Position numbers and translations under genes: made by a program. From contig NZ_CP016210.1 of assembly GCF_001682385.1 (NCBI RefSeq), positions 4,092,001 to 4,156,000 of the forward strand: 64,000 bases of DNA, written 5' to 3'. How positions within the stretch are numbered: the stretch's first letter is position 1; each line of letters starts with the position of its first letter. Of this stretch, positions 34,591 to 44,097 are shown piece by piece. This DNA comes from Azoarcus olearius (GTDB lineage: Bacteria; Pseudomonadota; Gammaproteobacteria; Burkholderiales; Rhodocyclaceae). Below the pieces are notes generated by a model. It searched no databases. It worked only from the letters and a program-made list of their open reading frames with translations, and had not been told where the DNA came from.

Positions 34591-36258
34591 TCAGGCGTTG
34601 CAGGTGGCGCGGGCGACGGCGGAGCGCACGCGGGCGGCGTCGAGGCTGCGCCAGCGGGCGGCGACATGCTGGTCCGGACGGGCGAGATAGGCGCTGCCAA
34701 GGGTGAGGTCGTAGCGCTCGCGGATGCGGCCCTTGCTGTCGATCACCGTCTTCAGGCCGGCGGGCGCGCTGCCGCGTTCGGCGACGACGACAGCTTCCAC
34801 CGGGATCGCGCCGTCGGCCAGGCCGGTGAGCGCCTGCACGGTGGCGGCGTCGAGCGTGCCGGCATCGGGGGTGTAGTAGAGCAGCTGGAAGCGGTTGCCC
34901 AGCGCCTGCAGCAGCCAGCGCGCGCCGCCCGCCGTTTCGATCGGCGCATCGTCCATCGGCGCGCCCGGCACCATGTCGCCGGCGAACATGTCGGCGTCGG
35001 CGGTGTTGAGGCGCGATCCGGTGAGGAAGCTCGGCACCGAAAGCCGCCCCGAATTGACCAGCGCACGGGCGAAGGCGTGGTGTTCCGCCAGGCCCAGCAC
35101 CGCGTTGCGGAAGGTCTTGCTGACCGTGCTCTTGGGCGTGATGAAGTCGGTCGAGCGGGTCGAGTTCATGATGTTCTCGTCCGCCGCGAAACCGCGTTCC
35201 TCGGTGTAGGTGTCGAGCAGCGTGGGCGGCGCCTTGCCGTCCATCACCAGCTTGAGCTTCCACACCAGGTTGTCGGTGTCCTGGATGCCGGAGTTGGCGC
35301 CGCGCGCACCGAAGGGCGAAACCTGGTGCGCGGCGTCGCCGACGAACAGCACCCGGCCGTGGTTGAAGCTGTTCATGCGGCGGCACTGGAAAGTATAGAC
35401 GCTGACCCATTCCAGCTCGAATTCACGGTCGTCGCCGAGCATCGCCTTGATGCGCGGGATGACGTTCTCCGGCTTCTTCTCCTCTTCCGGATCGGCCTGC
35501 CAGCCGAGCTGGAAGTCGATGCGCCAGACGTTGTCGGCCTGGCGGTGCAGCAGCACCGACTGGTTGGGATGGAAGGGCGGATCGAACCAGAACCAGCGCT
35601 CCGTGGGGTATTCCGCCTTCATCACCACGTCGGCGATCAGGAAGCGGTCCATGAAGATCTTGCCTTCGATGTCCAGCCCCATCATGTGGCGGATCGGGCT
35701 GCGCGCGCCATCGGCCACCACCAGCCAGTCGGTGGTGAGGGTGTAGGCGCCGTCCGGGGTTTCCACCCGCAGCGTGGCCTTGTCGCCGTCCTGGGCGACC
35801 GCGATCACGTTGTTCTTGAAGCGCATCTCCAGGTTGGGCAGCTGGCGCGCGCGCTGAACCAGGTAGTCTTCCAGGTAGTACTGCTGCAGGTTGATCATGC
35901 CCGGGCGGTGGTGGTCCGGCTGCGGGCAGAGGTTGAAGTTGAACACTTCTTCCTCGCGGAAGAAGGTGCGGCCGACGTTCCACGACACGCCCTTCTGCAC
36001 CATCTCCTCGCCGCAGCCGAGGCGGTCCAGCACTTCCAGCGCGCGCTTGGCGTAGCACACGCCGCGCGAACCGATCGACACGGTGTCGTCGTTGTCCAGC
36101 AGCAGCACCGGCTTGCCCTGGATGGCGAGATCGATGGCGGCGGCCAGCCCCACCGGGCCGGCGCCGACGACGACCACCGGGTAGTGGCCGTCGCGGTTCT
36201 CGGCGATTTCCGGCGGCTGCCGGTAGGCGAACTTCGGGTATTGATACGTGCTCAGCAC
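34591..36258 (-). CDS. FAD-dependent aromatic hydroxylase (MhpA/PheA-type flavoprotein monooxygenase)
   Basis: 555 residues, class A flavoprotein monooxygenase. Dinucleotide-binding VVVGAGPVGLAAA (Gly32/34/37), a DG-type motif WLVVADGARSPIRHMMG, the second FAD motif GRVLFVGDAAHQVSPFG (about 301-317) followed by ARGANSGIQD, and a thioredoxin-like C-terminal domain. The GTG start is set by TAGGAGGAGACAGCC. It probably hydroxylates a phenolic acid ortho or para to an existing OH using NAD(P)H and O2. Upstream of the DUF2783, VOC, FAH and isomerase genes. Confidence 0.9.
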   Translation of the reverse strand: MLSTYQYPKFAYRQPPEIAENRDGHYPVVVVGAGPVGLAAAIDLAIQGKPVLLLDNDDTVSIGSRGVCYAKRALEVLDRLGCGEEMVQKGVSWNVGRTFFREEEVFNFNLCPQPDHHRPGMINLQQYYLEDYLVQRARQLPNLEMRFKNNVIAVAQDGDKATLRVETPDGAYTLTTDWLVVADGARSPIRHMMGLDIEGKIFMDRFLIADVVMKAEYPTERWFWFDPPFHPNQSVLLHRQADNVWRIDFQLGWQADPEEEKKPENVIPRIKAMLGDDREFELEWVSVYTFQCRRMNSFNHGRVLFVGDAAHQVSPFGARGANSGIQDTDNLVWKLKLVMDGKAPPTLLDTYTEERGFAADENIMNSTRSTDFITPKSTVSKTFRNAVLGLAEHHAFARALVNSGRLSVPSFLTGSRLNTADADMFAGDMVPGAPMDDAPIETAGGARWLLQALGNRFQLLYYTPDAGTLDAATVQALTGLADGAIPVEAVVVAERGSAPAGLKTVIDSKGRIRERYDLTLGSAYLARPDQHVAARWRSLDAARVRSAVARATCNA

Positions 36259-36332
36259 GGCTGTCTCCTCCTACTGTCTTGTCTCGCCGGCGCCGCCATC
36301 TGCGGGCGTGTCACCGGCTGGTATCTCTCTGC

Positions 36333-37298
36333 TTAATCCTGCTGCAGCGCGTGCCACATCTGCTGGTCGCGCTCCGCCGTCCAGATGCGCGGGTCGCGGA
36401 TGCCGCTCGCTTCGTCGTGGGCGCGGGTCACGTCGAAAGGCAGGCAGTGTTCGTAGATGAAGACCTGGCCGAACTGCGGGTCCATGTTCTTGCGCGTGAG
36501 CGCCATCGTCGCCTTCAGGTCCATGCCCTGCGCCACCGCCTCGCGGGCGCTGCCGTACAGCGCGCTGACGAAGGCCTTGGTGTACGCCAGGCCCTTCTTC
36601 ACCTGGTCAGGACTGGTCAGCGCTGGACCGCGGCCGGGCACCAGCTTTTCGGCGCCGAGCGCGGCAAGGTTGTCCAGCGTCTGCGGCCAGTCGGCGAGGT
36701 AGGCATCCCCGGTGTAGCAGGCGGCGTCGTATTCGACCAGGTCGCCCGAGAAGCAGATCTTCTGCGACGGGATCCACACGATGGTGTCGCCCTTGGTGTG
36801 GCCGCGGCCGACCTGCAGGATCTTGACCTCCAGCTTGCCCATCCACAGGGTCATTTCCTTCTGGAAGGTGATCGTCGGCCAGGTCAGGCCGGGCACGCTC
36901 TCCACCGCGTTGAACAGGCGCGGGAAGCGGCCGATCTCGGAATCCATGTCCTGCTGGCCGCGCTCGACGATGAGATCGTAGGTGTCCTGGCTGGCGATGA
37001 TCTGCTGCAGGCCCTCGTTCTTGTAGCCGGAGGCACCGAGCACGCGCACCGCGTGGTAGTGGGTCAGCACCACGTACTTGATCGGCTTGTCGGTGATCTC
37101 GCGCACCTTGGCGATCACGCCCTGCGCCATGACCGGGGTGGCGGTGGCGTCGATGATCATCACCGAGTCGTCGCCGATGATGACGCCCGTGTTGGGGTCG
37201 CCCTCGGCGGTGTAGGCATAGGCGTTGTCGGACAGCTTGTCCCAGCTGATCTTCTTTTCTTCGAGGTCGGCCTGGGAGGCGAATGCTTTGGTGTTCAT
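36333..37298 (-). CDS. Metallo-beta-lactamase-fold protein with degenerate metal motif
   Basis: 321 residues from the ATG at 37298. The MBL fold is clear (VMIIDATATP, VVLTHYH, GRGHTKGDTIVW, FSGDLVEYD), but the HxHxDH signature reads H80-Y-H82-A-V84-R85: the Asp and His of the second metal site are replaced by Val and Arg, while the later His (GRGH) and Asp (SGD) remain. It may bind one metal or have changed chemistry. First gene of the catabolic operon and divergent from the IclR regulator; role unknown. Confidence 0.85.
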   Translation of the reverse strand: MNTKAFASQADLEEKKISWDKLSDNAYAYTAEGDPNTGVIIGDDSVMIIDATATPVMAQGVIAKVREITDKPIKYVVLTHYHAVRVLGASGYKNEGLQQIIASQDTYDLIVERGQQDMDSEIGRFPRLFNAVESVPGLTWPTITFQKEMTLWMGKLEVKILQVGRGHTKGDTIVWIPSQKICFSGDLVEYDAACYTGDAYLADWPQTLDNLAALGAEKLVPGRGPALTSPDQVKKGLAYTKAFVSALYGSAREAVAQGMDLKATMALTRKNMDPQFGQVFIYEHCLPFDVTRAHDEASGIRDPRIWTAERDQQMWHALQQD

Positions 37299-37339
37299 GT
37301 GGGGATTCCCGTTTTTTGGGTGGACGGCACTGATGCTAG

Positions 37340-37390
37340 GCCGACGTTTGTTAATCGTCAATATCTTCGTTATTGTTTAATTTGTTACGC
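37340..37390. promoter_or_regulatory. AT-rich divergent promoter/operator between catabolic operon and iclR
   Basis: This stretch is sharply AT-rich compared with flanks. TTTGTTA occurs twice as a direct repeat (37347-37353 and 37381-37387), with TATTGTTTAA between. It sits between the MBL gene and the IclR gene, where an IclR-family operator and both promoters would be expected. The exact elements cannot be assigned by eye. Confidence 0.5.
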
Positions 37391-37474
37391 CGAAGCGCGC
37401 GGCGGCGGGCTCTGCACCGGGCAGCCGGTGCGGGCGGGCGGAACTGCTACCATCGCGTCATTCAGGAGACCAGC

Positions 37475-38299
37475 TTGGACGCGGACAACAACGGAACCCA
37501 GGAGGAACGCGGCAGCGAACGCCGCGGCATCCAGTCGATCGAGGTAGGCGGCGCCTTGCTGCAGGCGCTGGTACGCGTGGGCGCGCCGATGATGCTGAAG
37601 GACCTCGCGCGCGAAGCCGGCATGCCGCCGGCCAAGGCCCATCCCTATCTGGTGAGCTTCGGCAAGCTGGGCCTGATCGAGCAGGACCCGCTGACCGGGC
37701 GCTACGGGCTGGGGCCGTTCTCGCTGCAGATGGGTCTGACCGCGCTGCACGCGCTCGATCCGCTGAAGGCCGCGACCGCGGAGATTTCGCGCCTCGCCGA
37801 CGAAATCCAGCTCAACGTCGCGATCGCGGTGTGGGGCAACCATGGCCCCACCATCGTCCGCATCGAGGAAAGCAGCAAGCCCATCCATGTGAACATGCGG
37901 CCCGGCACCGTGATGACCCCGCTGCTGCTGTCGGCCACCGGCCGCGTGTTCGCCGCGCTGCTGCCGGCGCGGGTCACCCGCCCGCTGGTGGAGAAGGAAC
38001 TCGCCACCTTCGCCAGCGCGCCGCAACCGGCGCTGCGGCTGTCGCAGCGCCATGTGGACGAGGTGCTTGCCGAGGTGCGCGAACACGGCATGGCGCGCGC
38101 GCTCGGCAACCCCATCCCCGGCATCAACGCCTTTTCCGCGCCGGTGTTCGACCACAGCGGCAATCTCGCGCTGGCGATCACCGCGATGGGCCCCGCGGGC
38201 TCCTTCGACCCCGACTGGGAAGGCCCCACCGCGCGCCGCGTGAAGGCTTGCGCCGAGCAGATCTCCAGCCGCCTGGGCCGTGTCGCCGCAACCGGCTGA
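37475..38299 (+). CDS. IclR-family transcriptional regulator
   Basis: 274 residues. I choose the TTG at 37475 because CAGGAG lies 6 nt upstream; the longer frame beginning at 37373 starts in the AT-rich promoter and has no ribosome-binding site. N-terminal winged helix (IQSIEVGGALLQALVRVG; MMLKDLAREAGMPPAKAHPYL) and C-terminal effector-binding domain (LDPLKAATAEISRLADEIQLNVAIAVW). Likely the local regulator of the divergently transcribed aromatic operon, responding to a pathway aromatic acid. Confidence 0.9.
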   Translation: MDADNNGTQEERGSERRGIQSIEVGGALLQALVRVGAPMMLKDLAREAGMPPAKAHPYLVSFGKLGLIEQDPLTGRYGLGPFSLQMGLTALHALDPLKAATAEISRLADEIQLNVAIAVWGNHGPTIVRIEESSKPIHVNMRPGTVMTPLLLSATGRVFAALLPARVTRPLVEKELATFASAPQPALRLSQRHVDEVLAEVREHGMARALGNPIPGINAFSAPVFDHSGNLALAITAMGPAGSFDPDWEGPTARRVKACAEQISSRLGRVAATG

Positions 38300-38375
38300 C
38301 GCACGCGCGCCCCGCCGCTGCGAAACACTTCACGTGCCCCGCGCGCGTGGCGCTGGCGAAGCGCGCCGGGGTGCC

Positions 38376-38412
38376 TATAATGCGGATTCGATCTAATACG
38401 AACGATATAGAT
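38376..38412 (+). promoter_or_regulatory. Promoter and inverted repeat upstream of the phnD-like gene
   Basis: A perfect TATAAT (38376-38381) lies 30 bp before the ATG; the corresponding -35 (CTGGCG, 38353-38358) is poor, which often indicates an activated promoter. Between the -10 and the start codon, ATCTA (38391-38395) and TAGAT (38408-38412) form a small inverted repeat reaching into the ATG. No Shine-Dalgarno sequence is visible. Confidence 0.45.
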
Positions 38413-39247
38413 GATCCGCTCGCTCGCAGTCGGCGCATTCGCCGCCCTCATCTCCTCCGCCACCCTCGCCCAGGACGCGGTCTACCGCTTCTCGCCGGTC
38501 AACCAGTGGGACATCAACAAGACCGCCGCGTACTGGAATCCGATCATCAACTACGTGTCGGAAAAGAGCGGCGTGAAGCTGGAGCTGAAGATCGGCCGCA
38601 CCTCGGCCGACACCACCTCCTACGTGCTGGCGCAGGAGGTGGAGTTCGTGTTCACCAACCACCTGTTCAGCCCGGAACGCCAGAAGCTCGGCTGGAAGGT
38701 GTTCGCGCGCCGCCAGCCGTCCGAGATCCGCGGTGCGATCGCGGTGCCGGCCGACTCGCCGATCACCCGGATCGAGGAGCTGAAGGACCAGGAGGTCGCC
38801 TTCGCGGGGCCGGAAGCCTTCATCGGCTACAAGCTGCCCTACGCCTATCTCCTTGGTAAGGGCATCGACGTGCAGGTGGTGTTCGGCGGCAACCAGAACG
38901 CGGCCTTCAGCCAGATGTTCGCCGGCCGCGCGAAGGCGGTCGGCAGCAATTCGGCGCTGATCGACGGCTACGCCAACAAGGAGGGCAAGAAGTTCCGCGT
39001 GCTGTGGACCTCCGAGCCCTATCACGACCTCGCGCTGATGGCCTCCGCCAAGGTGCCGGAAAAGGACCTCAAGGCGGTCGCCAGCGCCTTCGTCAAGATG
39101 CGCGACGATGCGCGCGGGCGCGACATCCTGCAGCGTGCCGCGGCCGAGGTCGGCATCAGCGAAGGCAGCTACTTCGTTCCCGCGACGCAGGACGACTTCG
39201 CCAACTACCGCAAGTTCTACGACACCGCGCCGGCCTCGTTGCGCTGA
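38411..39247 (+). CDS. PhnD-type periplasmic substrate-binding protein
   Basis: 278 residues with a signal peptide (cleavage near ATLAQ). Phosphate/phosphonate-binding family: [82 protein letters not shown]. No ABC permease or ATPase follows; instead its stop overlaps the start of a membrane hybrid kinase (TGATG), so it probably presents a ligand to that sensor rather than serving transport. Confidence 0.9.
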   Translation: MIRSLAVGAFAALISSATLAQDAVYRFSPVNQWDINKTAAYWNPIINYVSEKSGVKLELKIGRTSADTTSYVLAQEVEFVFTNHLFSPERQKLGWKVFARRQPSEIRGAIAVPADSPITRIEELKDQEVAFAGPEAFIGYKLPYAYLLGKGIDVQVVFGGNQNAAFSQMFAGRAKAVGSNSALIDGYANKEGKKFRVLWTSEPYHDLALMASAKVPEKDLKAVASAFVKMRDDARGRDILQRAAAEVGISEGSYFVPATQDDFANYRKFYDTAPASLR

Positions 39248-42200
39248 TGCCGCTCCACCCCGTCCGCGCGCGCGTCCGCGCCGTCATGAACGCCCTGCTG
39301 CCGCGCTCGCTGGTTGCCCGCGTGTATGCGCTCACGTCGCTGACGCTGCTGCTGTTCGTCGGCGTGGGCATCGGGCTGTTCTACCAGTACCAGTTCCGCG
39401 GCCACATCGAGGAAGCGCAGGAGTCGGCTTCGATGCTGGTGGAGGTCGTGGCGCAGGTACTGGGCGAGAGCGCGGTCATCGGCGACTACGACACGATCAA
39501 GCGCACGCTGGACAAGGCCATCCTGCGCTCCCAGTTCGAATCGGCGGTTTTCATCGACCTGCAGGGCGGCGTGCTGCGCGCGGAGCGCCCGCGCCAGCCG
39601 AAATGGCCGGCGCCGCGCTGGCTGGACGACGCCGTGTCCGAACAGCTCTCGCAGGTCAATCGCAACATCGTCCTCGGCGGGGTCGATTACGGCGTGCTGC
39701 GCCTGAGCTTCGCCAGCGAGGTGATCGCCAGCCAGCTGTGGGCGCTGCTGCTCGGCGCGCTCGCGCTGGGCGCGGCCAGCATCAGCGGCGGCCTGTTGCT
39801 GATCTGGTATCCGCTGCGGCGCATGCTGGGCGCGCTCGAACGGGTACGCAGCTTCGAGGCCGACCAGGCGCGCGGCAGCGATTCGGGGCGCGAACTGATC
39901 GACGAGGTGCCGGAGGAATTCCGCCCGATGTTCGAGGTGCTGGCGCGCACCTCCGACAGCCTGCGGCGCGAACTGGAGGCACGCGAAAAGACGCTCGCCT
40001 CGCTGCGCGCGCTGCTCGGCACCATCCTGCCGGCCGACGCGCCGGCCGGCGGCGCCCCGCTGGACGACATCGAGACGGTGACGCGCGCGATCGGCGAACT
40101 GGTCGCCGAACGCGAAGCCGGCCGGCGCGAACTCGACCACCAGAAGTTCGCGCTCGACCAGCACGGCATCGTCAGCATCACCGACCGCGCCGGCCTCATC
40201 ACCTACGCCAACGACCGCTTCTGCGAGATCAGCGGCTACAGCCGGGAAGAGCTGCTCGGCGCCAGCCACCGCATCGTCAAGTCCGACTACCACCCGCCGG
40301 AGTTCTATGCCGACATGTGGCGGACGATCCGCGCCGGCCGCGTATGGCATGGCGAAATCAAGAACCGCACGAAGAGCGGCGAGCCGTTCTGGGTCAGCGC
40401 CACCATCGTGCCGCTGCCGGACGCCGACGGCGTGCCCGAGCGCTTCATCTCGATCCGCACCGACATCACCGAGCGCAAGGACATCGAGGCGCGCCTGGCC
40501 GAGCAACTGCACTTCACCGAACTGCTGCTCGAATCGATCCCGACCGCGATCTACCTGAAGGACGCCGACGGCCGCTACCTGCGCTTCAACCGCGCGTTCG
40601 AGGAGATGTACGGCATCGACCGCGAAAAGTGGTATGGCCGCCGCGTGCTGGAACTGGTACCGGGCGACGAAGGCCGCCTGATGCACAAGAAGGATCTCGA
40701 ACTGCTGCAGGACGGGGGCCACCAGAGCTATGAGGCGCGCATCGTCAACCGCCGCACCGGCCAGCACCGCGACGGCCTGTTCTGGAAGGCGCGCCTGACC
40801 CGCGCCGACGGCACGGTGACCGGCCTCGTGGGCGCGGTGATCGACATCACCGACCGCAAGCGCGTGGAGCAGGAACTGGAGAGCGCGCGCCAGCTGGCCG
40901 AGGCGGCAAGCCAGGCCAAGAGCGACTTCCTCGCCAACATGAGCCACGAGATCCGCACGCCGATGAACGGCATCATCGGCATGACCGAACTCGCGCTCGA
41001 CACCCGGCTCGACCCCACCCAGCGCGACTACCTCAACATCGTGCTGTCGTCGGCCGAATCGCTGCTGGTCATCGTCAACGACATCCTCGACTTCTCGAAG
41101 ATCGAGGCCGGCAAGCTCGCGATCGAGGAGATCGACTTCAACCCGGCGGTGGCGGTCACCGAGGCGCTGAAGAGCATCTCGACGCGCGCCGAGCGCAAGA
41201 AACTGCGTTTCGCCTACGAGCTCTCGCCGGACCTGCCGGCGGTGGTGGCGGGCGACTCCGGCCGAATCCGCCAGGTGCTGACCAACCTGTGCGACAACGC
41301 GCTCAAGTTCACCAAGGCCGGCGAGATCGCGGTGCGGGTGCGTGCCGAGCCGTCCGCCGCGGGCGGCGACGCACTGATCGCCCATTTCGAAGTCTCCGAC
41401 ACCGGCATCGGCATCGACCCCGAGCAGCAGGCGCAGATCTTCGAGGCCTTCACCCAGGCCGACACCTCCACCACCCGGCGCTTCGGCGGCACCGGCCTCG
41501 GGCTGACGATCTCGGCGCGGCTGGTCGGGCTGATGGGCGGGCGCATCTGGGTGGATAGCACGCCGGGCGTGGGCAGCACCTTCCACTTCACGGTGCGGCT
41601 CAAGCGCCGCGCCGAGCCGGCCCACGGCGGCCGCGCGCTGCCGCCTGCCGCCACCTGGCCGGGCCTGCCGGCGCTGGTGGTGGATGACCATCCGGTCAAT
41701 CGCCGCCATCTGGTGCACTGGCTGCGCGCATGGGGCTTCAACGTGGAAGAAGCGGCGGACGGCCTCAGCGCGCTGGCGCGCGTCCGCGCCGCCGACGGCG
41801 CCTGCACGCCGTTCCGCGTCGTGCTGCTCGACGCCCAGATGCCGGAACTGGACGGTTTCGGCTTCGCCGCCGCGCTGCGCGACGAGGGTCTGGCTGAGAA
41901 CGCGGCGATCGTGATGCTGTCCTCCGGCGGCGGCAGCGGCGACAGCCAGCGCTGCCGCGAGCTGGGCATCGGCGGCTATCTCACCAAGCCGGCAACGCCG
42001 GTCGAACTGCGCGAGACGCTTGGCCGCCTGATCGCCCCTGCGCCGAGCGCGGCGGCTGTGCCTGCGCCGCCGCCCGCCGCGGCGCGAACCCGTCCGCTGC
42101 TGCAGGAACACGCCCGCCCGCTGTCCATCCTGCTGGTGGAAGACCACCCGGTGAACCAGCTGCTGGCCCGCCAGCTGCTCGAAAAATGGGGCCACACGGT

Positions 42201-42876
42201 GACGCTGGCGGAGAACGGCCAGATCGCGGTGGAACGCTTCCCCGAAACGCGCTGGGACATCGTGCTGATGGACATGCACATGCCGGTGATGGGCGGCGAG
42301 GATGCGACGCGGCTGATCCGCGCGCTGGAGCCGCCCGGCCAGCACACCCCGATCATCGCGATGACCGCGAGCGCGATGCCGGAAGACCGCCAGCACTGCC
42401 TGGACGCCGGCATGGACGACCACCTCGCCAAGCCGATCAACGCGCAGGCGGTGCATCGCCTGCTCGCGCGCTACAGCGCCCCCGCAGCCGCGCCACAGAC
42501 GCCACCACCACCCTCGCCGGCCGCTGCGGCCGCCGACGATGGCGACGCGATCGCGGCGGCGCTGGCGGCCCTTCCGCCGGACCTGGTGGAGATGGTCGGC
42601 CAGGTCATCGTCGCGCAGCTGCCGGACGACCTGGAACTCGCCTGCGGCGCCCACGCCACGCAGGACTGGGAATCGCTGCGGCGCGCCGCCCACAACATGA
42701 AAAGCACCTTCGGGCTGCTGGGGCTCGCGCCGCTCGCCGAGCGCGTGCAGCGTATCGAGTCGGACCCGGCGCAGGCCCCCGCCGACGAACTCGATCGCCT
42801 CGCGACCGCCGTCGATGCCGTGGTTGCCGGCCTTGCCGAACGCCTTGCCGCACATCCGCCGGGGCAGCCCGCATGA
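39247..42876 (+). CDS. Hybrid sensor histidine kinase (2xPAS-HisKA-HATPase-2xREC-Hpt)
   Basis: 1209 residues starting at the ATG in the TGATG overlap. TM1 (about 20-40), periplasmic domain of about 120 residues, TM2 (about 160-185), HAMP-like/coiled linker, PAS 1 (about 300-415) and PAS 2 (about 425-545), HisKA with [10 protein letters not shown] (His about 567), HATPase with [10 protein letters not shown] and GGTGLGL, receiver 1 with [11 protein letters not shown] (Asp about 860), receiver 2 with [11 protein letters not shown] (Asp about 1008), and a C-terminal Hpt domain ([10 protein letters not shown], His about 1148). A complete intramolecular phosphorelay, probably ending in the adjacent HD-GYP regulator. 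Confidence 0.94.
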   Translation: MPLHPVRARVRAVMNALLPRSLVARVYALTSLTLLLFVGVGIGLFYQYQFRGHIEEAQESASMLVEVVAQVLGESAVIGDYDTIKRTLDKAILRSQFESAVFIDLQGGVLRAERPRQPKWPAPRWLDDAVSEQLSQVNRNIVLGGVDYGVLRLSFASEVIASQLWALLLGALALGAASISGGLLLIWYPLRRMLGALERVRSFEADQARGSDSGRELIDEVPEEFRPMFEVLARTSDSLRRELEAREKTLASLRALLGTILPADAPAGGAPLDDIETVTRAIGELVAEREAGRRELDHQKFALDQHGIVSITDRAGLITYANDRFCEISGYSREELLGASHRIVKSDYHPPEFYADMWRTIRAGRVWHGEIKNRTKSGEPFWVSATIVPLPDADGVPERFISIRTDITERKDIEARLAEQLHFTELLLESIPTAIYLKDADGRYLRFNRAFEEMYGIDREKWYGRRVLELVPGDEGRLMHKKDLELLQDGGHQSYEARIVNRRTGQHRDGLFWKARLTRADGTVTGLVGAVIDITDRKRVEQELESARQLAEAASQAKSDFLANMSHEIRTPMNGIIGMTELALDTRLDPTQRDYLNIVLSSAESLLVIVNDILDFSKIEAGKLAIEEIDFNPAVAVTEALKSISTRAERKKLRFAYELSPDLPAVVAGDSGRIRQVLTNLCDNALKFTKAGEIAVRVRAEPSAAGGDALIAHFEVSDTGIGIDPEQQAQIFEAFTQADTSTTRRFGGTGLGLTISARLVGLMGGRIWVDSTPGVGSTFHFTVRLKRRAEPAHGGRALPPAATWPGLPALVVDDHPVNRRHLVHWLRAWGFNVEEAADGLSALARVRAADGACTPFRVVLLDAQMPELDGFGFAAALRDEGLAENAAIVMLSSGGGSGDSQRCRELGIGGYLTKPATPVELRETLGRLIAPAPSAAAVPAPPPAAARTRPLLQEHARPLSILLVEDHPVNQLLARQLLEKWGHTVTLAENGQIAVERFPETRWDIVLMDMHMPVMGGEDATRLIRALEPPGQHTPIIAMTASAMPEDRQHCLDAGMDDHLAKPINAQAVHRLLARYSAPAAAPQTPPPPSPAAAAADDGDAIAAALAALPPDLVEMVGQVIVAQLPDDLELACGAHATQDWESLRRAAHNMKSTFGLLGLAPLAERVQRIESDPAQAPADELDRLATAVDAVVAGLAERLAAHPPGQPA

Positions 42877-42901
42877 GCGGCAGCTTCGCCCCCAACCCGC
42901 G

Positions 42902-42918
42902 TCCCGGCCCGGCCGGGA
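42902..42918 (+). other. Intercistronic hairpin between hybrid kinase and HD-GYP gene
   Basis: TCCCGGC and GCCGGGA pair over 7 bp with a CCG loop in the 87-bp gap between the two genes. There is no U-run after it. It could uncouple expression of the two signalling genes or stabilise the upstream message. Confidence 0.35.
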
Positions 42919-42963
42919 TCGTCGCCGCGTCCCCGGGCCGGCATCTCACAGGAGAGCACGCTC

Positions 42964-44076
42964 GTGCAGGCTGAACACGCATTCACCGAAGAGCGGGCGC
43001 GGATCGTCATCATCGACGACCACAGCGTCAACCTGACCCTGCTGCGCTACCTGCTGGCGCGCGAAGCGGCCTGCGACCCGATCGTTTTCGACGATCCGCG
43101 CGAGGGGCTGGCGCACTGCCTGGAGCACACTCCGGACCTCGTGATCGTCGATTACATGATGCCGGAGATGAGCGGCATCGAACTGATCGGCCACCTGCGC
43201 GCCCACCCGCCCACCAGCGAGGTGCCGGTGCTGATGGTGACCGCCAACAACGAGCGCGAGGTGCGGCACGCCGCGCTCGACGCCGGCGCGACCGACTTCC
43301 TGACCAAGCCGATCGACAACAAGGAACTGTCCTCGCGCACCCGCAACATGCTCAAGCTGCGGCGCGCGGCGCGGCGCGAAGCGGACCGCGCGGAGTGGCT
43401 GAGCGGCGAAATCCGCAAGGCCACCGCCGCCATCCTGGCGCGCGAGCACGAGCTGGTGTGCCGGCTGTCGCGCGCCGCCGAGTTCCGCGACCCGGAAACC
43501 GGCGCCCACATCCAGCGCATGGCGCATTACTCGCGCCTGATCGCGCGCGAACTCGGCTTGAGCGAGGACGACCAGCACATGATCCTGGCCGCGGCGCCCA
43601 TGCACGACGTCGGCAAGATCGCGATCCCCGATGCCATCCTGCTCAAGCCGGGCCGGCTGAGCGAGGAGGAATTCGCGGTGATGAAGCAGCACGCGCGCTA
43701 CGGCTACGAGCTGCTGCTCGCGAGCGATGCGCCGGTGCTGCAGGCCGGCGCCGAAATCGCCCACAGCCACCACGAGAAGTTCGACGGCAGCGGCTATCCG
43801 CAAGGGCTGGCCGGCGAAGCGATTCCGCTGTTCGGCCGCATCGTCGCGGTGGCCGACGTGTTCGACGCGCTGACGTCCGCGCGCCCGTACAAGCCGGCGT
43901 GGTCGCTGGCAGACGCGCGCACGCTGCTCGAGGACGGTTGCGGTAGCCACTTCGACCCGGCCTGCGTCGCCGCCTTCCTGCGTGCCTGGGACGAGGTGCA
44001 GGTGATCCGCGAGCGCTTCCAGGACGCCCCCGAAAGCGCCCGCGATCGGCTCGCGCTGTTGCTGGGTGGAAACTGA
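42964..44076 (+). CDS. Response regulator with HD-GYP c-di-GMP phosphodiesterase domain
   Basis: 370 residues, GTG start with CAGGAGAG upstream. Receiver domain: IIDDHSVN, phospho-acceptor Asp63 (IVDYMMPEMSG), TKP switch lysine. HD-GYP domain: the HD pair His214-Asp215 (MHDVGKIAIPD) and HHEKFDGSGYP (269-279) are intact, so c-di-GMP hydrolysis is expected. RpfG-like architecture. Third gene of the phnD-kinase-regulator unit; the likely final phosphate acceptor of the upstream phosphorelay. Confidence 0.94.
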   Translation: MQAEHAFTEERARIVIIDDHSVNLTLLRYLLAREAACDPIVFDDPREGLAHCLEHTPDLVIVDYMMPEMSGIELIGHLRAHPPTSEVPVLMVTANNEREVRHAALDAGATDFLTKPIDNKELSSRTRNMLKLRRAARREADRAEWLSGEIRKATAAILAREHELVCRLSRAAEFRDPETGAHIQRMAHYSRLIARELGLSEDDQHMILAAAPMHDVGKIAIPDAILLKPGRLSEEEFAVMKQHARYGYELLLASDAPVLQAGAEIAHSHHEKFDGSGYPQGLAGEAIPLFGRIVAVADVFDALTSARPYKPAWSLADARTLLEDGCGSHFDPACVAAFLRAWDEVQVIRERFQDAPESARDRLALLLGGN

Positions 44077-44097
44077 GGCCGGCGCCGGCCGCCGGCT

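Noticed and set aside
34321-36336. 671-codon plus-strand frame opposite the FAD hydroxylase
   Set aside because: Shadow of the hydroxylase gene, whose FAD motifs are intact; the antisense product is His/Val/Gly-rich and unrecognisable.
39217-42855. 1212-codon open frame antisense to the hybrid kinase
   Set aside because: Mirror frame of a very GC-biased gene; no motifs, low-complexity composition, no ribosome-binding site.
44077-44090. 14-bp perfect palindrome between the HD-GYP and cytochrome c4 genes as a bidirectional terminator
   Set aside because: No usable loop and no T-run on either strand; such GC palindromes are frequent by chance at this composition.
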